Positions 22,201 to 35,415 of a stretch of 64,000 nt of DNA are shown in pieces. Position 1 is the first letter of the stretch. Every line of letters begins with the position of its first letter. The position numbers and the translations under genes were made by a program. Origin of the DNA: Campylorhamphus procurvoides (lineage: Eukaryota; Chordata; Aves; Passeriformes; Dendrocolaptidae); assembly GCA_013396655.1 (NCBI GenBank), contig WBMV01000261.1:56768-120767 (forward strand). The letters are read 5' to 3'. The notes under the pieces were generated by a model. That model did no database searches. It was not told the DNA's origin and saw nothing but the letters and a program-made list of their open reading frames with translations.

Positions 22201-24061
22201 GATGGTCCACAAGCCAGGCAATAGATAAGTGTGTGATTCCTTGGATACAACAGTCAGTGCTGAGTGGGAAAAAACTGCGAATGTGTTGATATTTGGGGCA
22301 AAGTTTATTAAAGATTTCATTTCAAAGGAAATTTAAAGTAAAGCCTTGCAGAATGCTCAAATATTTTCATGTACACTGAGCCCCTTAAAGGAACTGAGTG
22401 TCCTGGTGCAGTTTCTGTCCATAGGAATGATGTTTTTCCTGGCTCACAGCTTTTAAAGCCTAAGTTGTTGCTGATATTTTGCCTCTGCGTGTTTTCCAGA
22501 AACAACCTCATGTTTTTAAACATCGAGCTTGTAACTTCCTAAATTCGCAGATTTCACGATAACATTTGTACGGAGGAAACGAGTTGCTCAACCAGCAGGG
22601 CTGAGCATCTTTCAAGGCAGATGATTTTACCACACTGACTTGTCCCTCTGTGAGGAGCCTCTGCTGAGGCTGCCAAGTCCTGCAGAGACAGAAAATGTGG
22701 AAATGCCTTTGCAGACACTGCCCTGCCTCCAGCAGTACAAATTAAACAGTGATTCACCTGCTCGCTCCCAGCACGGTGGTCCCCGGGGAAGGAGACACCT
22801 CGCTAGGACTTAAGCCATAAAAACAGGGATTTGGAGATCAGTATCAGCAGCCACGAGTTGTACCTGGGAGCAAAATTCTCTGTGCTGTGTATTTATTTCT
22901 GCTGTGCTCACAAAGCAGTGAGAGGGAGAAGCAGAGCAGTTTCCTCTCAGTTGAGAGAGGATGAGTGGGACTCTGAGCTGTACGTGTCTCCTGGCCACTC
23001 ACTCGCTGGATGTGTCATTTAATCTCTGTCTCAGTTTTCTCATCTGCACACCCACACATGTCATATTTAGCATTTTTCTCAGAGCTCTGGATGGAAGGCA
23101 GTGTGACTGCTAAAATATTGTTGCTCCTGCCTCAGACTTCATCAAACCTGCTCGTGTCCCTGAAGTTTTGCGAGGGGGGACGGAGGAGTGTGAGCAGGGC
23201 AGAGGGTGCATTGCTGCTGCTTCTGGCATGGTCCTCTGCAGCCTCCCCAGGAGAAGGCCCTGGGGATGGGGGCTGCAGTCCTCATCCCAGCCCTGCTTAT
23301 GAAAGGAGGTGTTTGGAGACACCAGATACCCCCTGCATTTCAGGGAATATTCATGGAGAGCTGGGTGTTAAAATCACGCGCGCGACTACAGCTCTTCCTG
23401 GGGTATTTATACATTTTTAACCAGAAAAAAAAAACCCAACCCCTCTGAAATTTATTAACTGTTGACATTAGCTTCTCTTGAGTGTGTATTTTACAGCTGA
23501 ATTATAGTTTAAGTCAGGGCTAAGAAAGCCCCTGTGCAGACTGTGCTGAACTCCTGACCTGATCCTCTCTGTGTGGCTGCTGTCACTCACAAAGCCTCAG
23601 TGACAGTGAACCACCACCAGGACAAACATGTGCCATTTCCTCCTCCTGTTCCTTCTTGGTTACAGATGTGTTTCACTTCAGTGCTACAGTTCTTTATTCT
23701 TTACACTAAAAAAAACCAAATTAATAACAATCACACTATTAAATATTGTTTCAAGAAACACTTTTTAAGGGGTGAAGGTGACGGGATGCTGGTCCTGAGC
23801 CCCACAGCAGTGATGTGTTAGTGCTTGGTGACCCCAAAGCTGCTGCTGCTCTTGCCCTGTCCCCTCTGTCCCCATGCAGCACCATCCCCTCCATATGGAA
23901 ACACTCCTAGCCCAGTGACCCGCTTGGTCCCTGCTCTGTTTGCTGTCACCTGGTGCCACTCCTGGCCTGTCTCCATCTGTCCCTGTGTTGGTGAAGGGCA
24001 AGGAGAGACCACAGCCCTGCTGGGTCACCTTCACCTGGGAGGATGGGGACAGTGGGGGGTG
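19252..24061. other. Intergenic, no gene seen; candidate conserved element inside
   Basis: No coding evidence. The AT-rich segment at about 20730-21240, described separately, stands out from its GC-richer surroundings. A CG-alternating run (CGCGCGCG) lies near 23376. Confidence 0.5.
20730..21240. promoter_or_regulatory. Candidate conserved non-coding element (enhancer-like)
   Basis: About 500 bp changes abruptly to AT-rich, non-repetitive sequence with clustered TTAATTA, CATTAA, ATGCAATCA and CCAATTGGG-like motifs of the sort bound by homeodomain and C/EBP factors, and no usable ORF. This is the usual look of developmental enhancers conserved across vertebrates. It is inference from composition only; no alignment was possible. 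Confidence 0.3.
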
Positions 24062-24480
24062 TCACAGAATCATTTAGGTTGGAAAAGACTTCTGAGACCT
24101 CCAAGCCCATCCTGTGCCCGATGCCCACCCTGTCCCCCAGCCCAGAGCACTGAGTGCCACCTCCAGCCCTTCCTTGGACTCTCCAGGGCTGGGCACTCCA
24201 AACCTTCCTGGGCAGCCTCTTCTAATATCCAATCCTGCTTTCTGTGAAGAAATCCTTCCTGCTGTCCAACCTAAACCTCCCCTGGTGCAGCTCAAGGCTG
24301 AGCCCTCTCCTCCTGTCCCTGTTCCCTGCGAGCAGAGCCCGACCCATCCCTGGATCCATCAGGGACTCGCAGAGAGCCAGAAGGTCCCCCCTGAGCCTCT
24401 TTTCCTCCAGGATGAGCCCCTTCAGCTCCTTCCCTTCCCAGGACACGCTCCAGCCCCCCAGCCGGGACACAGGGCCACAA
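24062..24480 (-). mobile_element. CR1 LINE 3' part, antisense
   Basis: The plus strand reads TCACAGAATCATTTAGGTTG, then GACCTCCAAGCCCATCC, GGGCAGCCTCTTC and CTCCAGGATGAGCCCCTTCA: the reverse complement of a CR1 3' end about 420 bp long. It ends just upstream of the polypurine tract and the GC-rich promoter. Confidence 0.92.
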
Positions 24481-24543
24481 TCACCCCACTCCTGGCTCTG
24501 CATGGCCCCAGAGCCGGCCCCAATACCGAGGGGCTGGGGGAGC

Positions 24544-24700
24544 AGGAGGAGGATGAAGGAGAGGAAGAAGAATAGGAGGAGGAGGAAAAAGAGAAGGAGG
24601 AAGACGAAGAAGAAGGGGAGGAAGAAGAAGAGTAGGAGGATGAAGAGGAGGGAGGAGGAGGAGGAAGAAGATGGGGAGGAAGAAGAGGAGGAGGAGGAGG
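24544..24700 (+). repeat. Polypurine (GGA/GAA)n tract
   Basis: About 157 bp are purine on this strand with only about six pyrimidine interruptions, built of mixed GAG, GGA and GAA units. Long polypurine runs near promoters can form intramolecular triplex (H-DNA). The long frames through it encode only Arg/Lys/Glu or Ser/Leu/Pro runs and are not genes. Confidence 0.95.
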
Positions 24701-24714
24701 CCAAAGCTGCCCGT

Positions 24715-25170
24715 CCCTCCCCCGGGGCCGTGCCCGGAACTGCTCCCGGCTCTGCCCATCCCTCCATCCCTCCGTCCCTCCGGCCCCGTGGCTCCTCCCC
24801 GGGCCGGGCCGGGCCGCGCAGGGCGGGGCGGAGGAGCCTCCGCGCAGAGCAGGAGCAGCAGCAGCAGCAGGAGAGGCAGGAGGGGGATCAGCAGGAGCGG
24901 CAGCAGCAGCAGGCGAGCCCCTTGGAGCCGGCAGGGCAGCCGGANGTCCATGCGTCCAGCCCCGGCTCCAACCCCTGTTCCATGCCTGGTGCCAGCCCCT
25001 GTTATAGCCGCGGTTCCATCCCTCGGGTATAACCCCTGTTCCATCCCCCTGTTCCATCCCCGTCTCGGCCGGACATCCCTGTTGCGCAGCCGGCCCGGGC
25101 AGTGACCGGGGCTGTGACCGGGGCTGTCCCGCAGGGTCAGAGAGCGGCGGAGAGAACGGGGGAGAGGGCA
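24715..25170 (+). promoter_or_regulatory. GC-rich CpG-island-like region, probable RAP1A promoter and first exon
   Basis: This is the only strongly CpG-rich interval in the window, with GGGCGGGGCGG-type Sp1 sites near 24815-24830 and no TATA box. It also holds a CAG-rich run (about 24850-24912) and tandem CCCCTGTTCCATC units (24970-25060). RAP1A is a housekeeping-type gene with a long first intron, and no other island precedes its coding exons, so this is the likely start. The first exon's donor cannot be placed. A single N at 24945 marks uncertain assembly. Confidence 0.5.
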
Positions 25171-25200
25171 CGGAGGGTGGGCTGGGATGGGGGAAAAGCA

Positions 25201-25477
25201 GGACGAGGGACAGGGGATGGAAGGACCAGGGACAGGGGGATGGCAGGATCAGGGATGGGGATAGAAGGGACAGGGGGATGGTAGGGCAAGGGATGGAGAT
25301 GGCAGGATCAGGGACAGGGGTATGGCAGGATGAGGTACAGGGGAGGGAAGGATAAGGGGTTGGGGTGGAAGGACAAGGAATAGGGGGATGGCAGGATGAG
25401 GGACAGGAGGATGGAAGGACCAGGGACAGGGAGATGGCAGCAGGATGGATGGGGATGGCAGGACGAGGGACAGGGTT
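25201..25477. repeat. G-rich minisatellite
   Basis: Roughly ten degenerate units of about 23-28 bp (GGATGGCAGGATCAGGGACA followed by GGG) are arrayed head to tail. A short related C-rich repeat (CATCCTCGTGGCCC units) lies on the other side at 25568-25650. The open frames across it are by-products of the repeat. Confidence 0.85.
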
Positions 25478-25650
25478 GGCCAGCCACCCTGCTTCTCCAC
25501 CCTGGATGGGGTGGCAGGAGGTTTGGGCAGGTGGGACAAGCCAAGGGGACAGCTCCTTGTGAACCACGTGGCCCCATCCTCATCCTCGTGGCCCTTCCTC
25601 ATCCTCGTGGCCCCATCCTCGTCATCCCGGCCCACCCTCATCCTCCCAGC

Positions 25651-28600
25651 CCAAGCACCAGTTGTCTCAGACCACATCAGCTCTGAAAAGGTTTCTTGCA
25701 CTTCCTTCAGTCGCTTTAAAGAGAAACTGTTGTCTGCACAGGGGAACTTTGGTGTTCAGATACTTCTCGTTAATTGGTGTCTTTGCTTGCGATAGTTGAG
25801 ATGTGGTTTTGGTGCGAGGATTCCTGCAAAGCTTTCTCGGCAGGAGGGCCTGGGTTTGAACACATCGAGGCAATTTCGACTGACAGAGCTGAAATTGGTG
25901 GCTGGGTTTTGTTCTGCTCATAAGCTGGAAAGAGCTGCAAATAGGAAGGGCAAACCATAAAAGCCCTGGCTTTTTTTTATCTTTCAGTAGCTTGACAGGG
26001 GAGATGCTCTTCCTTAAAATAGTTGTTTGACTTGAAAACGCCTGTCTGCCTTCGGAGCATTGTATGAGCACTCTGTAATTTCTGTTGCTGTTGTGATTCT
26101 CTCAGAGTAGTTGTGTTGCTCCATGGAAAGAGACACCAGACTATTTGAAGAGCTGAGGAAACTGCTCAGTTGACAGTGCCTGCCCGCTGTGAAATGTGTC
26201 AGGCTTGGGATTTGTGTGCTTTTCTCCTGCTGGAGTGGTGTGTCAGTTCCCTTGGATCTGAAAGGGTTTTAATGTGAGGATTTGTGAGGCTTTCAGGAAG
26301 TCATGGATGAAGCCTGGAGAAACAGAAAGTGGTGTGTTAGCAAAGCTCTGTGCCTTTAACGAGAACTTATCCCAAATTAGGCAAGTTAAAGGGAAGTTTC
26401 AGATGGAACACTCTTACTTTTGTGCTCTCTGCAACTTTCTGAGTTCATAGAAAAGCGATGTAGTTCCCCAAGTATGAAATGCTGTCTGATTGTTCTGACC
26501 TCATTATCACGTTGCTATAGTGACTTCATTACGCTGGGAATGCCATGTTCACATCCTGTTGCTATGGAAAAAATCAGTGGAATAAATAAAAACATGTAAT
26601 GTTCTGTTCATCACCGCGGCAGGAAAAAAGGCATCGATTTATTGGCGCGAGTGAAGACTGGCAACATATTCCAACAGAAGTTCTTCGTGCCAAGTTAGAG
26701 ACTGGGAAACTGTCACTTGGGAGTCCTCAGCAGATTGTCCCTTCCCTCCCTGTGTTGTGGCAGGTAGCAGAAGTTGTGAAATCCTAGTTTTGGAGCAGAG
26801 GGTGACAGTGTGTGTGTGTGTGGTTCTCCAAGGTGGAGCCGGCAGGAAGTGCTGTGCTGCTAAAAATAATCTGTTTTCTTGCACAGTGTTTGTGTGCCAC
26901 CAGCTCAGCCACAGAGAGCGAGTTATCCTTGAAATCAAATATTCCTTACAGCCTTTGTAAAGGTATGAGAGATGCTGGGCTCTGATGAAGGGACTGCAGG
27001 GACATTTCGAGGCCACGGTGTCAGAGCCTGGAGCTGTGGCTCTGAAGGCTCACAGGGAGCTGAGTGGTGTCTGTCATCACGTGTCCTGGCTGTGGCGTGG
27101 CTGTTTTTAGGGTAAGTAGCTTTGCTGGAGGTTCTCAGAGGATCTGTGTGCCAAACGGGCTGAATTACCAGCACAGCATAAGTCCAGTGACACGTTAATG
27201 CTTTTATTTGGAGCCTCGTGTTTACACAGTGTAGCAAAACAGTTTATATTTGAAACCATAAGCTGCAAATATACAGACATAAGTCATTAGTGATACATTT
27301 CGTGGCTGTTCATCCAGTCTGAGGACTGCTCTTAAAAAAACCTGAGAAGTAATTAAATAGCAGGAGCGCGACATGTGGATGTACTCGAACATAAAAGTTT
27401 TAATTGTGTATTGAATCATCATCTCGGGCATAAACAACTCTAAACATTTCTTTGTACTATGTATTGCAGTGTTGTTCCTTGTGCTGTGCACGTGCACTGT
27501 GTGCTTGGTGGCACTTTGAACTTGGGCTGAGTGTTTAGAGAACAGATTGCTTCTGTGCAGCTTCACAAAAAATCATCTCAAAGAGGACTCTGAATATTCC
27601 AAGAGCAGGAACGTGTGAGCTGTTTTCCTAGAGAAAAGGAAGTGACTCTTTTGAACATACCTAAGTTCAGATCTTTAGTCTTTCTGTTTGAAATGGTTTT
27701 TACTTGTAGCTCTTTGAAATTCTGAATTGTCCTTGGTCTGGTGTTACTTTTAAGCCCTCAGAAATCAGCTTGGCTGGCTCAGGCTCCTGATCAAAACTTT
27801 TGGATTTTAGGATAATATGGGAGACTTCCTTTTTTTGTCACTTTCTCTTAATTTCTGATGAGCCACATTAATGTTGAACATCATTTGAATTGTAACTGTG
27901 TGTATTTAATTCTATAGAAGCAGATTCAAGGGAAACACAACTCTTAAAACTCAGTCAAGCCCTGGGGTTGTATTTGGATTTTTTTGGCCTTGATTTGGAG
28001 TGGGTATTGGTTATTTTTCTGAAGAGGTTGTGATGAGGATAGGGCTTAAAGTACAGCCTGAATTCATTTTATGCTGTTTTTATGCTATTCATTTTATGTA
28101 GTTATTGATTTGCCTTTACTCTTCTATTCAGTAATTAATAGGAAATTAAACAGAATTTTAATGGAAGCATCATCTTAAAAGAGAGCTCATAAATCCCAGA
28201 GACAAATTTTCACTTAGACATTTGTGTTTGCATTTTGCAAAGACTTCTGCTGCTGGAAACATGACACCTAATGGCAGAGATAAGTAAGGATGTCCCAAAG
28301 TTTTCTGAAAGTTAATCTTGTTGAGCTCTCCTGCTTGGTCCAGTCAGTCTTGTCCAGGTGCTAAAATTGTGTGAGGTTTATTTGCTGCAGTACTGAAGTC
28401 TGGTGGCAGCCAGGATTTATTTGTGTTCCTAGACTGTTCTCTGGGTAGAAATTAATGTCCTGAAAAGTTCACCTCCCAAACAGGTTTCTCCTTGGATTAT
28501 ATCCTTCATCAGGAGTACAGAGAGGATAAAGAAGGACTTGGCTTTTTGTGCCTAAAGCACAGGTTGGATCAACACTAGAGCTCTATCACCTCATGGCTGT

Positions 28601-28652
28601 TCCTCAGCAGACCCAAAATACAATGTGCTTCCTCCTGCTGGGATTGCAAATG
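25651..28652 (+). other. RAP1A intron 1, first part
   Basis: No exon is supported here. Two X-box-like half sites (GTTGCTATAG at 26511 and GTTGCTATGG at 26558) lie 47 bp apart, and a GT run lies near 26806-26822. The region is otherwise unique sequence with no recognised repeat. Confidence 0.4.
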
Positions 28653-28927
28653 TCATAGAATATTGTCATAAAACCCCAGACCACCAGCCCAGGTTGCTCC
28701 AAGCCCTGTCCAACCTGGCCTTGGACACTTCCAGGGATGGGGCAGCCACAGCTTCTCTGGGCACCCTGTGGCAGGGCCTGCCCAGCCTCACTGGGAGGAA
28801 TTTCTTTCTAAAATCCAATCTAAACCTCCCCTGTGTCAGTTTGAAGCCATTGCCCCATTGTCCTGTCACTCCAGGCCCTTGTAAATAATCTCTCCATCTT
28901 TCCTGTAGGATCCCTGCAGGTACTGGA
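28653..28927 (-). mobile_element. CR1 LINE fragment, antisense
   Basis: The plus strand holds AGCCCAGGTTGCTCCAAGCC, GGCCTTGGACACTTCCAGGG and CACCCTGTGGCAGGGCCTGC, a CR1 3' region in reverse orientation. The 3' tail is degraded (CATAGAATATTGTCATAAAA). Confidence 0.92.
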
Positions 28928-31900
28928 AGGGAGAATCCAGTTCAGTGTGTTTCAGTTAATGGAAATGGTGAAATAGAGCATAAAGGTAGGAAGATGAGTT
29001 TATGCCAATCCTCCATATACAGGTGATAGATGGCATGAATGAGGCCAAGGAGAGAGGCACGATTTTTATGGGTAAAACATTTCCCAGAATGGATGGGTTC
29101 TACAGTTAGAAGTAGTAGCAGGTTACTCACCCTGTGCACCTGCCCAGTGAGGTTAGTAAGGCAGCTCATGGTTTTAACTCCTTTGCTTTCCCATTGTTGC
29201 ATTTTTATTGTGGAGCATTCAGGAACAAGAACTCAGTAGGAGTCCAAGAGATCCAGTTTGGTGTGTCCAACACTAATGTTAGAATGAAAAAAACACCCAT
29301 GTTGGTTAAATCAAGAGCAGTTGAACTGTTATAGCAGAAGAGAAAGGATTAAAATAAGTGTGAAGAGGATATGTTTTCATTAATGGCTTCTGTGTAAGAA
29401 GGATATATAAAGAAATACCTACTGCAAAGTATCTGTGGGTACCCTTTTAATATAAATATGTTGAAATAGAAATAGTCTTGATTAGCCTGAGTATGTACCT
29501 CACATTGCATGTTGAAAAAATAGCATTCAGGCATATGACAGGAATTTGAGTGTGGCTTTTAGCTGTCTTCCCTAAAAGTCCTGTGCTGCCTAGGAAAGCT
29601 ATTGCAGGAAGGAGAACTTATTTAAATATTCTTTGAGAGCTCAGCCCCAATGCAGTCAAATTTGTGTCTGAGACAAGTGTGTGCTCTAAGGAACTGAGGT
29701 TGTCATGTCCTGGATTTAGTTTGATGACCAGTTCTGCTCTGAGGTGGCCCCTTCTCTGTTGTTTCACTTCCTGTGTTTGTGTCCAACCTTCTCCTTAAGG
29801 TTTCTTGATTTATATGTGAACAAGCTCTCCAGAATGCATGATTTCTTTTGATTTATAAAGTATACAAGAGTTTAGAGTAAGTGCTGCCTTTTTTAGCCAT
29901 ACCTTGCTTTCTAAAGTTGCTGTTTGGCTAGTGGACCTGATATTCAACACAGCATTTGTTCCAATAATGCAGATTTTTAGAAGAAGCCTTGTTAGAGTAT
30001 ATAAGAAATGATGTTTTAGTTGTATTTTATGAAGTATCACCATGATTAAAAGCACCTACAAGATGAAATGGCTTTAATGTGAGCTCTGAGGCTCCAGCTG
30101 AGTGTGCTTGGAGTTGATTTGCTTTTGCTCAGGTGTCAGAGCATCCTCCAGGGTCAGAGTGGGTTTGCTGTGGGTGACAGTCCTGGGAGGGCAGAGTTGG
30201 TAACCTGGGTTTCTGTAGGTAACGTGTTCCTCATGCAAAAAAAAGAGCATTTTTCAAATCATATGTGGCTGCTCAAGGACCTTCTGGGGTCTGTGTCATT
30301 GGGGAGACACAGAACTTGACTGGGCGAGGTGTTGAGTGACTGGTCTGACTTCAAAGCCTCATTTGGAGCAGGAGGTTGTAGCAGAGGCCTTTGGAGATCC
30401 ATCTCAGTCTGAATGACCCTCTGTTTCATGGGATTTGCATGGAATGGTTGTCCTGGGGGAGTGTGGGTGGGATGCAGTGGGAGCTCCAGCAAAGCCAGAG
30501 CTGCAGGCTGTGATCTCATGGTCACACACCACAGTGTCCCACTTGCTCTGACACCTGCACTTGTAGATGCTCAGGGAGCTCAGCAAGCTGAAAACTGAGC
30601 TAGTCCCAAAATTGCAGATGTCATTTTCAACCAGCTCAGTTCTTACTCTGACTCACCGTGTGGTTGTGCAAGTACCACTGCTGATGGAGGGAAGGAGCTG
30701 AGAAGCAGAAACTGCAGGTCCTGAGCACCTCTGACTGAGGGCAGCTCCTTTGCTCTTGTGTGGGGTAGGGGACAATGTGGTGGCTCAGTTTGGCCTGTGA
30801 CAGCTGGAAAAGAACATGACCTGTGGCTTGTTCTGGATGGTGGATAAATAAGGGACTGTTTGCTCTCTGCCCTCAGAGGTAACAGGTTGTTCTTTGTAAG
30901 AGCCAGCCTGCATTTATGGGAGTCCCATCCGGCTGCCTTTGTGCTGCAGCACATTGAGGGGCTTCACTGCTTGTTTCTCAGTTGGCTTTGCTTGGTGGTG
31001 GTGGCTGTGGACGTGCTCCATGAGCTGGTTTGACATGTCTGACTGAAACCCTTTGGAGCTAAATGGCTCATTATTAGAAGCTTCCTGTTCTTTCCTGTGA
31101 TAGCATAATTTTTGTTAATTAATGCCTATTTTCTGAGCTCCTTTCTGAAGAAAGGGGGGTGCAGGGGATGCTGTACAGACCCAGTGACAGCAGAGCATCA
31201 GTCAGGACACACCTGGACCTGTTGAGCTCTTGGTACCTGGTGTTTACACTGGAGCACTTTGGGGCTGAACCTCTGATGCCATTGCACTCCCAGGTTTGCT
31301 ATAAAACAAGTTTTGATCTGCAAAGGGGCCGAAACTGGTTACTGAGAGATCACTTCTTCCCTTGCAAATACTGCAATAATTAAGGTTGTCTCAAGTAATC
31401 CCTTTAACGATATTAAGATGAGGAGGCTGTGGGAAGAAGGGAGGAGCCACTGAGTGTTACATTCCTAATCAGAAATGGTGTGTTTAAACTTAAATTGCAC
31501 TGGTGTGCTGTGGGAAAATCCTCTGAGGTGTGGGTGGGCAGCAAGAGGATACCAGGAACCAGCCCTAATTTGGACCACTAATCATTTTAGGGTGGATAAC
31601 TTTAGCACTGACACCCCTGGAGCAGCCAGTGCATCTGGTTAAAGGTGGGCTCTAAAACAGTGTGTTTCTGTATGTCCTATGGCAGCAGAGCCCAGGGCAG
31701 GGCACAGGGCTCTTTCTCACCGTGCCAGCTGCTGAAGCAGGTCAGGTGGCCCTGCCTGAATCTCAATGTGGCCACATGAAGACGGTGTTTTGATGTTTTG
31801 ATGTGTGTTGCTGCTCCGTGCTGCGAGTGGTCCAGCAGGTATGGGGTGCTGGGCATTGGGAAAGACCTGCTCTACCTGAACAGGCACCTCCTCACTGCAG

Positions 31901-34900
31901 CTCCAGTGGCTTCACCTGAACCCAGGGCAAGGCACGTATTGGATTCCTTTTTTTTCTTGATTGAGAAATCCAAATGCTGACAAAAGCAGACTTAGTGTGT
32001 TTTGGAAACTGCTGGTTGTTTTTCTTTTGATGAGCAAAATCATTTATTATTTGGGGGGGAAAGTCTGACCCTCCTCAGGGCTTTTACAACAGGGAAGAAA
32101 CAGGTAACAGGACAAACAGCAAAAAGAAGGAGCCTTCAGGGCTGCAGGTGGTGCCTTGGCTTTTTCACCCATTTCACTTTGTTTGACTTAAACTATGGGG
32201 AGCCAGGCAATAGCCAATAGTGCTGTTGAACAGGTGGTCTGAGTCATTATGGGCTGTTATTTATTTTGAATATTGAGAAGATGGAAAATATTTAAATCCA
32301 TCTGGGGCACTGAAGCAAAAGGTCTGGATATGCCCACAGCAGTGGCTGAAACACATCTTTATTAATAATTAAATGAGGTGATCAAAAATACACTGGTGAC
32401 GAGCAGGCTGAGCATTTCTGTGATAGGGGATGGTTGCCTTGTTAAGAGTTACTGCAAAACCCTTGCTTTTTGGAAATACACTGCAATTAATAATGTGTTT
32501 GTCAATGGGTTGTGTTGCATAACTGCTGCTTGCTGGAGCATTGCAGAAAAACAGACACTTGCATTTCACTTGTCAAGGGCTACAACTGCAAGCTGGCTGG
32601 AATGGTTGGGGTTTGGGGCTTTTTTCACTTGAAATATTTGTTGGATTTAATGACGTTGTGTTCTAATCCTGAAAAAATGTGAACTTGTCATGTTTAAATC
32701 AGGGTATTGCGTGTGAACTCCTGGCAGTGAAATGTGCTGGGTGAAGGATCTGAGCATCCCTGCCTGCAGCTGGGGCTCCGAGTGCTCTCTGCCTCTGGAA
32801 GGAAAGCTGGGCTTATTTTTTTCTCCAAGTGAAGAATCTGTGTGGAATCAGGCATTTCTCACATTTTTACTTGGAAATAGACCCTTCCTCTGGAAAGCAT
32901 GGAGAATGTGGGAGGAGCAGTTCAGCTGGATGTATTGGTTGCAGTGCCTTTTATGTTGTATTTTTATGTAATATTCTTTCCTCTCATGCAAATAAACTTG
33001 GAGTTGTAGGGAGGGGCTGCTGAGAAGAGGAAAACTTTCATTACAGACAGCTGACATGCAGAATAATATCTTTTTATGTGCCACTCACCACGTGATAGTT
33101 GAAAGTAACTCATAGTTCACTGGGTAAGGCTATTTCTGGTGCAATTTGTGTAAGAGTCTCATTCCAGCACATCTTGCTTTACCCTGGGATTTGATGTTAT
33201 CCTTGTGCTGGGGAACAGTTACTGGGTATTAGGCCTGAAGAACAGAGATCTTGATGGATTTATGAAATAAATAACAGGTGAAGACAAAATAAATCTAGCC
33301 AATTGTTGCTTTCTGCTTTGGATTATAACAGTAATTGTAGTTGAAAATAACCTTAAGATTAAAAGATACAGACTGAAGCTGTTCCAGACAGCCTTTGTCA
33401 TGAAATATTTATGCATTTAGGGCTTTTAACTCATCACATCACTTATAAAGTCATAGATACTACAGTGCTATTAGGGCTTTGCCTTGTTTTGTGAATACAC
33501 TGCATTGGCATATTGATCACTAGAACACAGTCACATTTAGAGTAAAGCTTTTTCAGGAATCTCATTTGCAATGATCAAACAGATATTTTAATGCTCCAGG
33601 GTGTGATTCTGAGAAAGTGGGTCTCTTCCTTTCCGCTGTGATTTCAGCACTCTGTAGCCTCTGTTAAATGAACTGTTTGCTCTAAACCCTCCTCATAAAC
33701 ACAAGTCCAAATCTGAGCAGGGTGATGGGGTGGCTCAGCAGGTGTCAGAAGAATCACTTATGTCTCTAGAGCTGAGGTGCTGTAGCTTCTTTTATTGTCC
33801 TTTCCATGCCAAGTTCATTCATATCCACTGCATCTGTTTGGGCACAAGTTGAAATACATTTAGGAGCTCTTTAAAACCAGTGGTGATAGTTCCCCTGCTG
33901 AGGGCATGAGTTTGGCTGATGCATTTGTAGGTTTGCTGTAGACAAAACAGTTTGCTGGGAGCTTTAACTTTGGTGGGAAGGTGTCCTCCCCAGCAGGGAA
34001 AGCAGAGAAATTGTGGGTAAGGGCAATTAACACTCAAATTAAGTGTTGTGTGTTCCCAGGTCTCGCTCAGAGTGCACAACCAACTGTCTCCAGGCCATGT
34101 GTTTAACAAATTTACATACTAAATATGGGAAAGAGATTTTTTTCCTCTGTTGCCCTACGTCTTATCATTTCAAAGGCACATTCTAAAAATAAAGCTTTTT
34201 TGTTCCTGTTTGGGTAGTGTTGGTGAGGTGGAGGGGAAGCACTGGCTGATGCCAGTGGTGCTCATCTTGTAGGATGTGTCCTCCCTTCCGTGTGAGTCAA
34301 ACACAGCCTCTCTTCTCCTGGGAGCAGGAACCCAACGTGGGCTTTGGGTTTGTTGCTGTTTCAAGGCAGCTCTTACAACAAGCTATTTTGGTTGTAATCA
34401 AGCTTGACCTATAAATACTGAAATGCCTCATATAAAACTGATTAAACCATCAGAGCTATTTCCTTTAGTGCCACCTTTTATTTTCCAGAAAGGAAATTCC
34501 AGGATGAATTGTCCAAGGAGTTTTGCCCTTTTAAGCAGGTCCAAGAGGATTAAAAAACCTGGGAGAACCCCCCCAGTGCAGGGGCCAGATCTGCCAGTGC
34601 TTTGGTTATAACCCTGCTGGCCTCCAAGTTCTCACTCTGGCACAGAAGTGTTAAAAACATATTTGAATATTCCTTCATTTAAAATCTTCACACAGAAGCA
34701 AGTTTCATTTTTGTTGTAAAAGAAAACTCAGTTTCCACCCCCCTCTGCCTGCAGGTTCCAGGAAGCAGCTTTAGGGGCTGAGCTAAATGCTGAAGGATTA
34801 AGCACCGTATTAAACAACTTAATTGCTTTATGAAATGTAATGAAAGTGTTACTTTCCCCTCTATTTTAGGTTAATTCTCTGCTTTTACTGCTATTCAGGT

Positions 34901-35415
34901 TCCTATCAAGCCTTAAAATCTGCCATGAAACCCTTTCAGGAGGTGCAGTTCTTCCCGGTGCTGAAACACATCCGCTGTTAGCTGTGTTTAAACCCTCATT
35001 ACATGGATACTCAGGGCTGTAGGGGGTTTATTTAAACTGATAAACAAATGTAGTATTAATAAGTGGCCATATGGCCCAGTGAGGCTTTTCATTCAAGAAA
35101 TCGTTGTTAAAAGAGGCGTTTAATTAGCGGCAGTTGCGTGGGAACGGCCGGCCTTGGGTTGCTGGTGGCTCACACACAGCCCAGCCCTGCAAACCTCTGG
35201 CTGCATATGCAAACCTGACCTTTAGAGCAGAGCCAGCATGTACACTCTGATTATTGCAGCTCTGCCAGGGAGATCTAAAGAATCTTAGTATTTTCTGGAA
35301 TTTGTAAATTAGCCCAGGCTCCTGAGAAGCTGGGAAGTGGCCCGTGTGAGTGGACAATGTGGGTTTAGAGGGTTAATATTAATTAGCCTTAGGGTTTATC
35401 ACTGCTGGGTAGAAG
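28928..35415 (+). other. RAP1A intron 1, middle part, no exon seen
   Basis: Unique, moderately AT-rich sequence with short random frames only. I see no splice-flanked coding segment, RNA gene or clear repeat family over about 6.5 kb. An AT-rich unique stretch at about 34980-35290 could be conserved regulatory DNA, but this is untested. Confidence 0.45.

Noticed and set aside
24244..25567. Very long overlapping frames (262 and 381 codons) on both strands
   Set aside because: They run through the CR1, polypurine tract, GC island and minisatellite. The products are Arg/Lys/Glu or Pro/Ser/Leu runs with an N inside, an artefact of repeats without stops.
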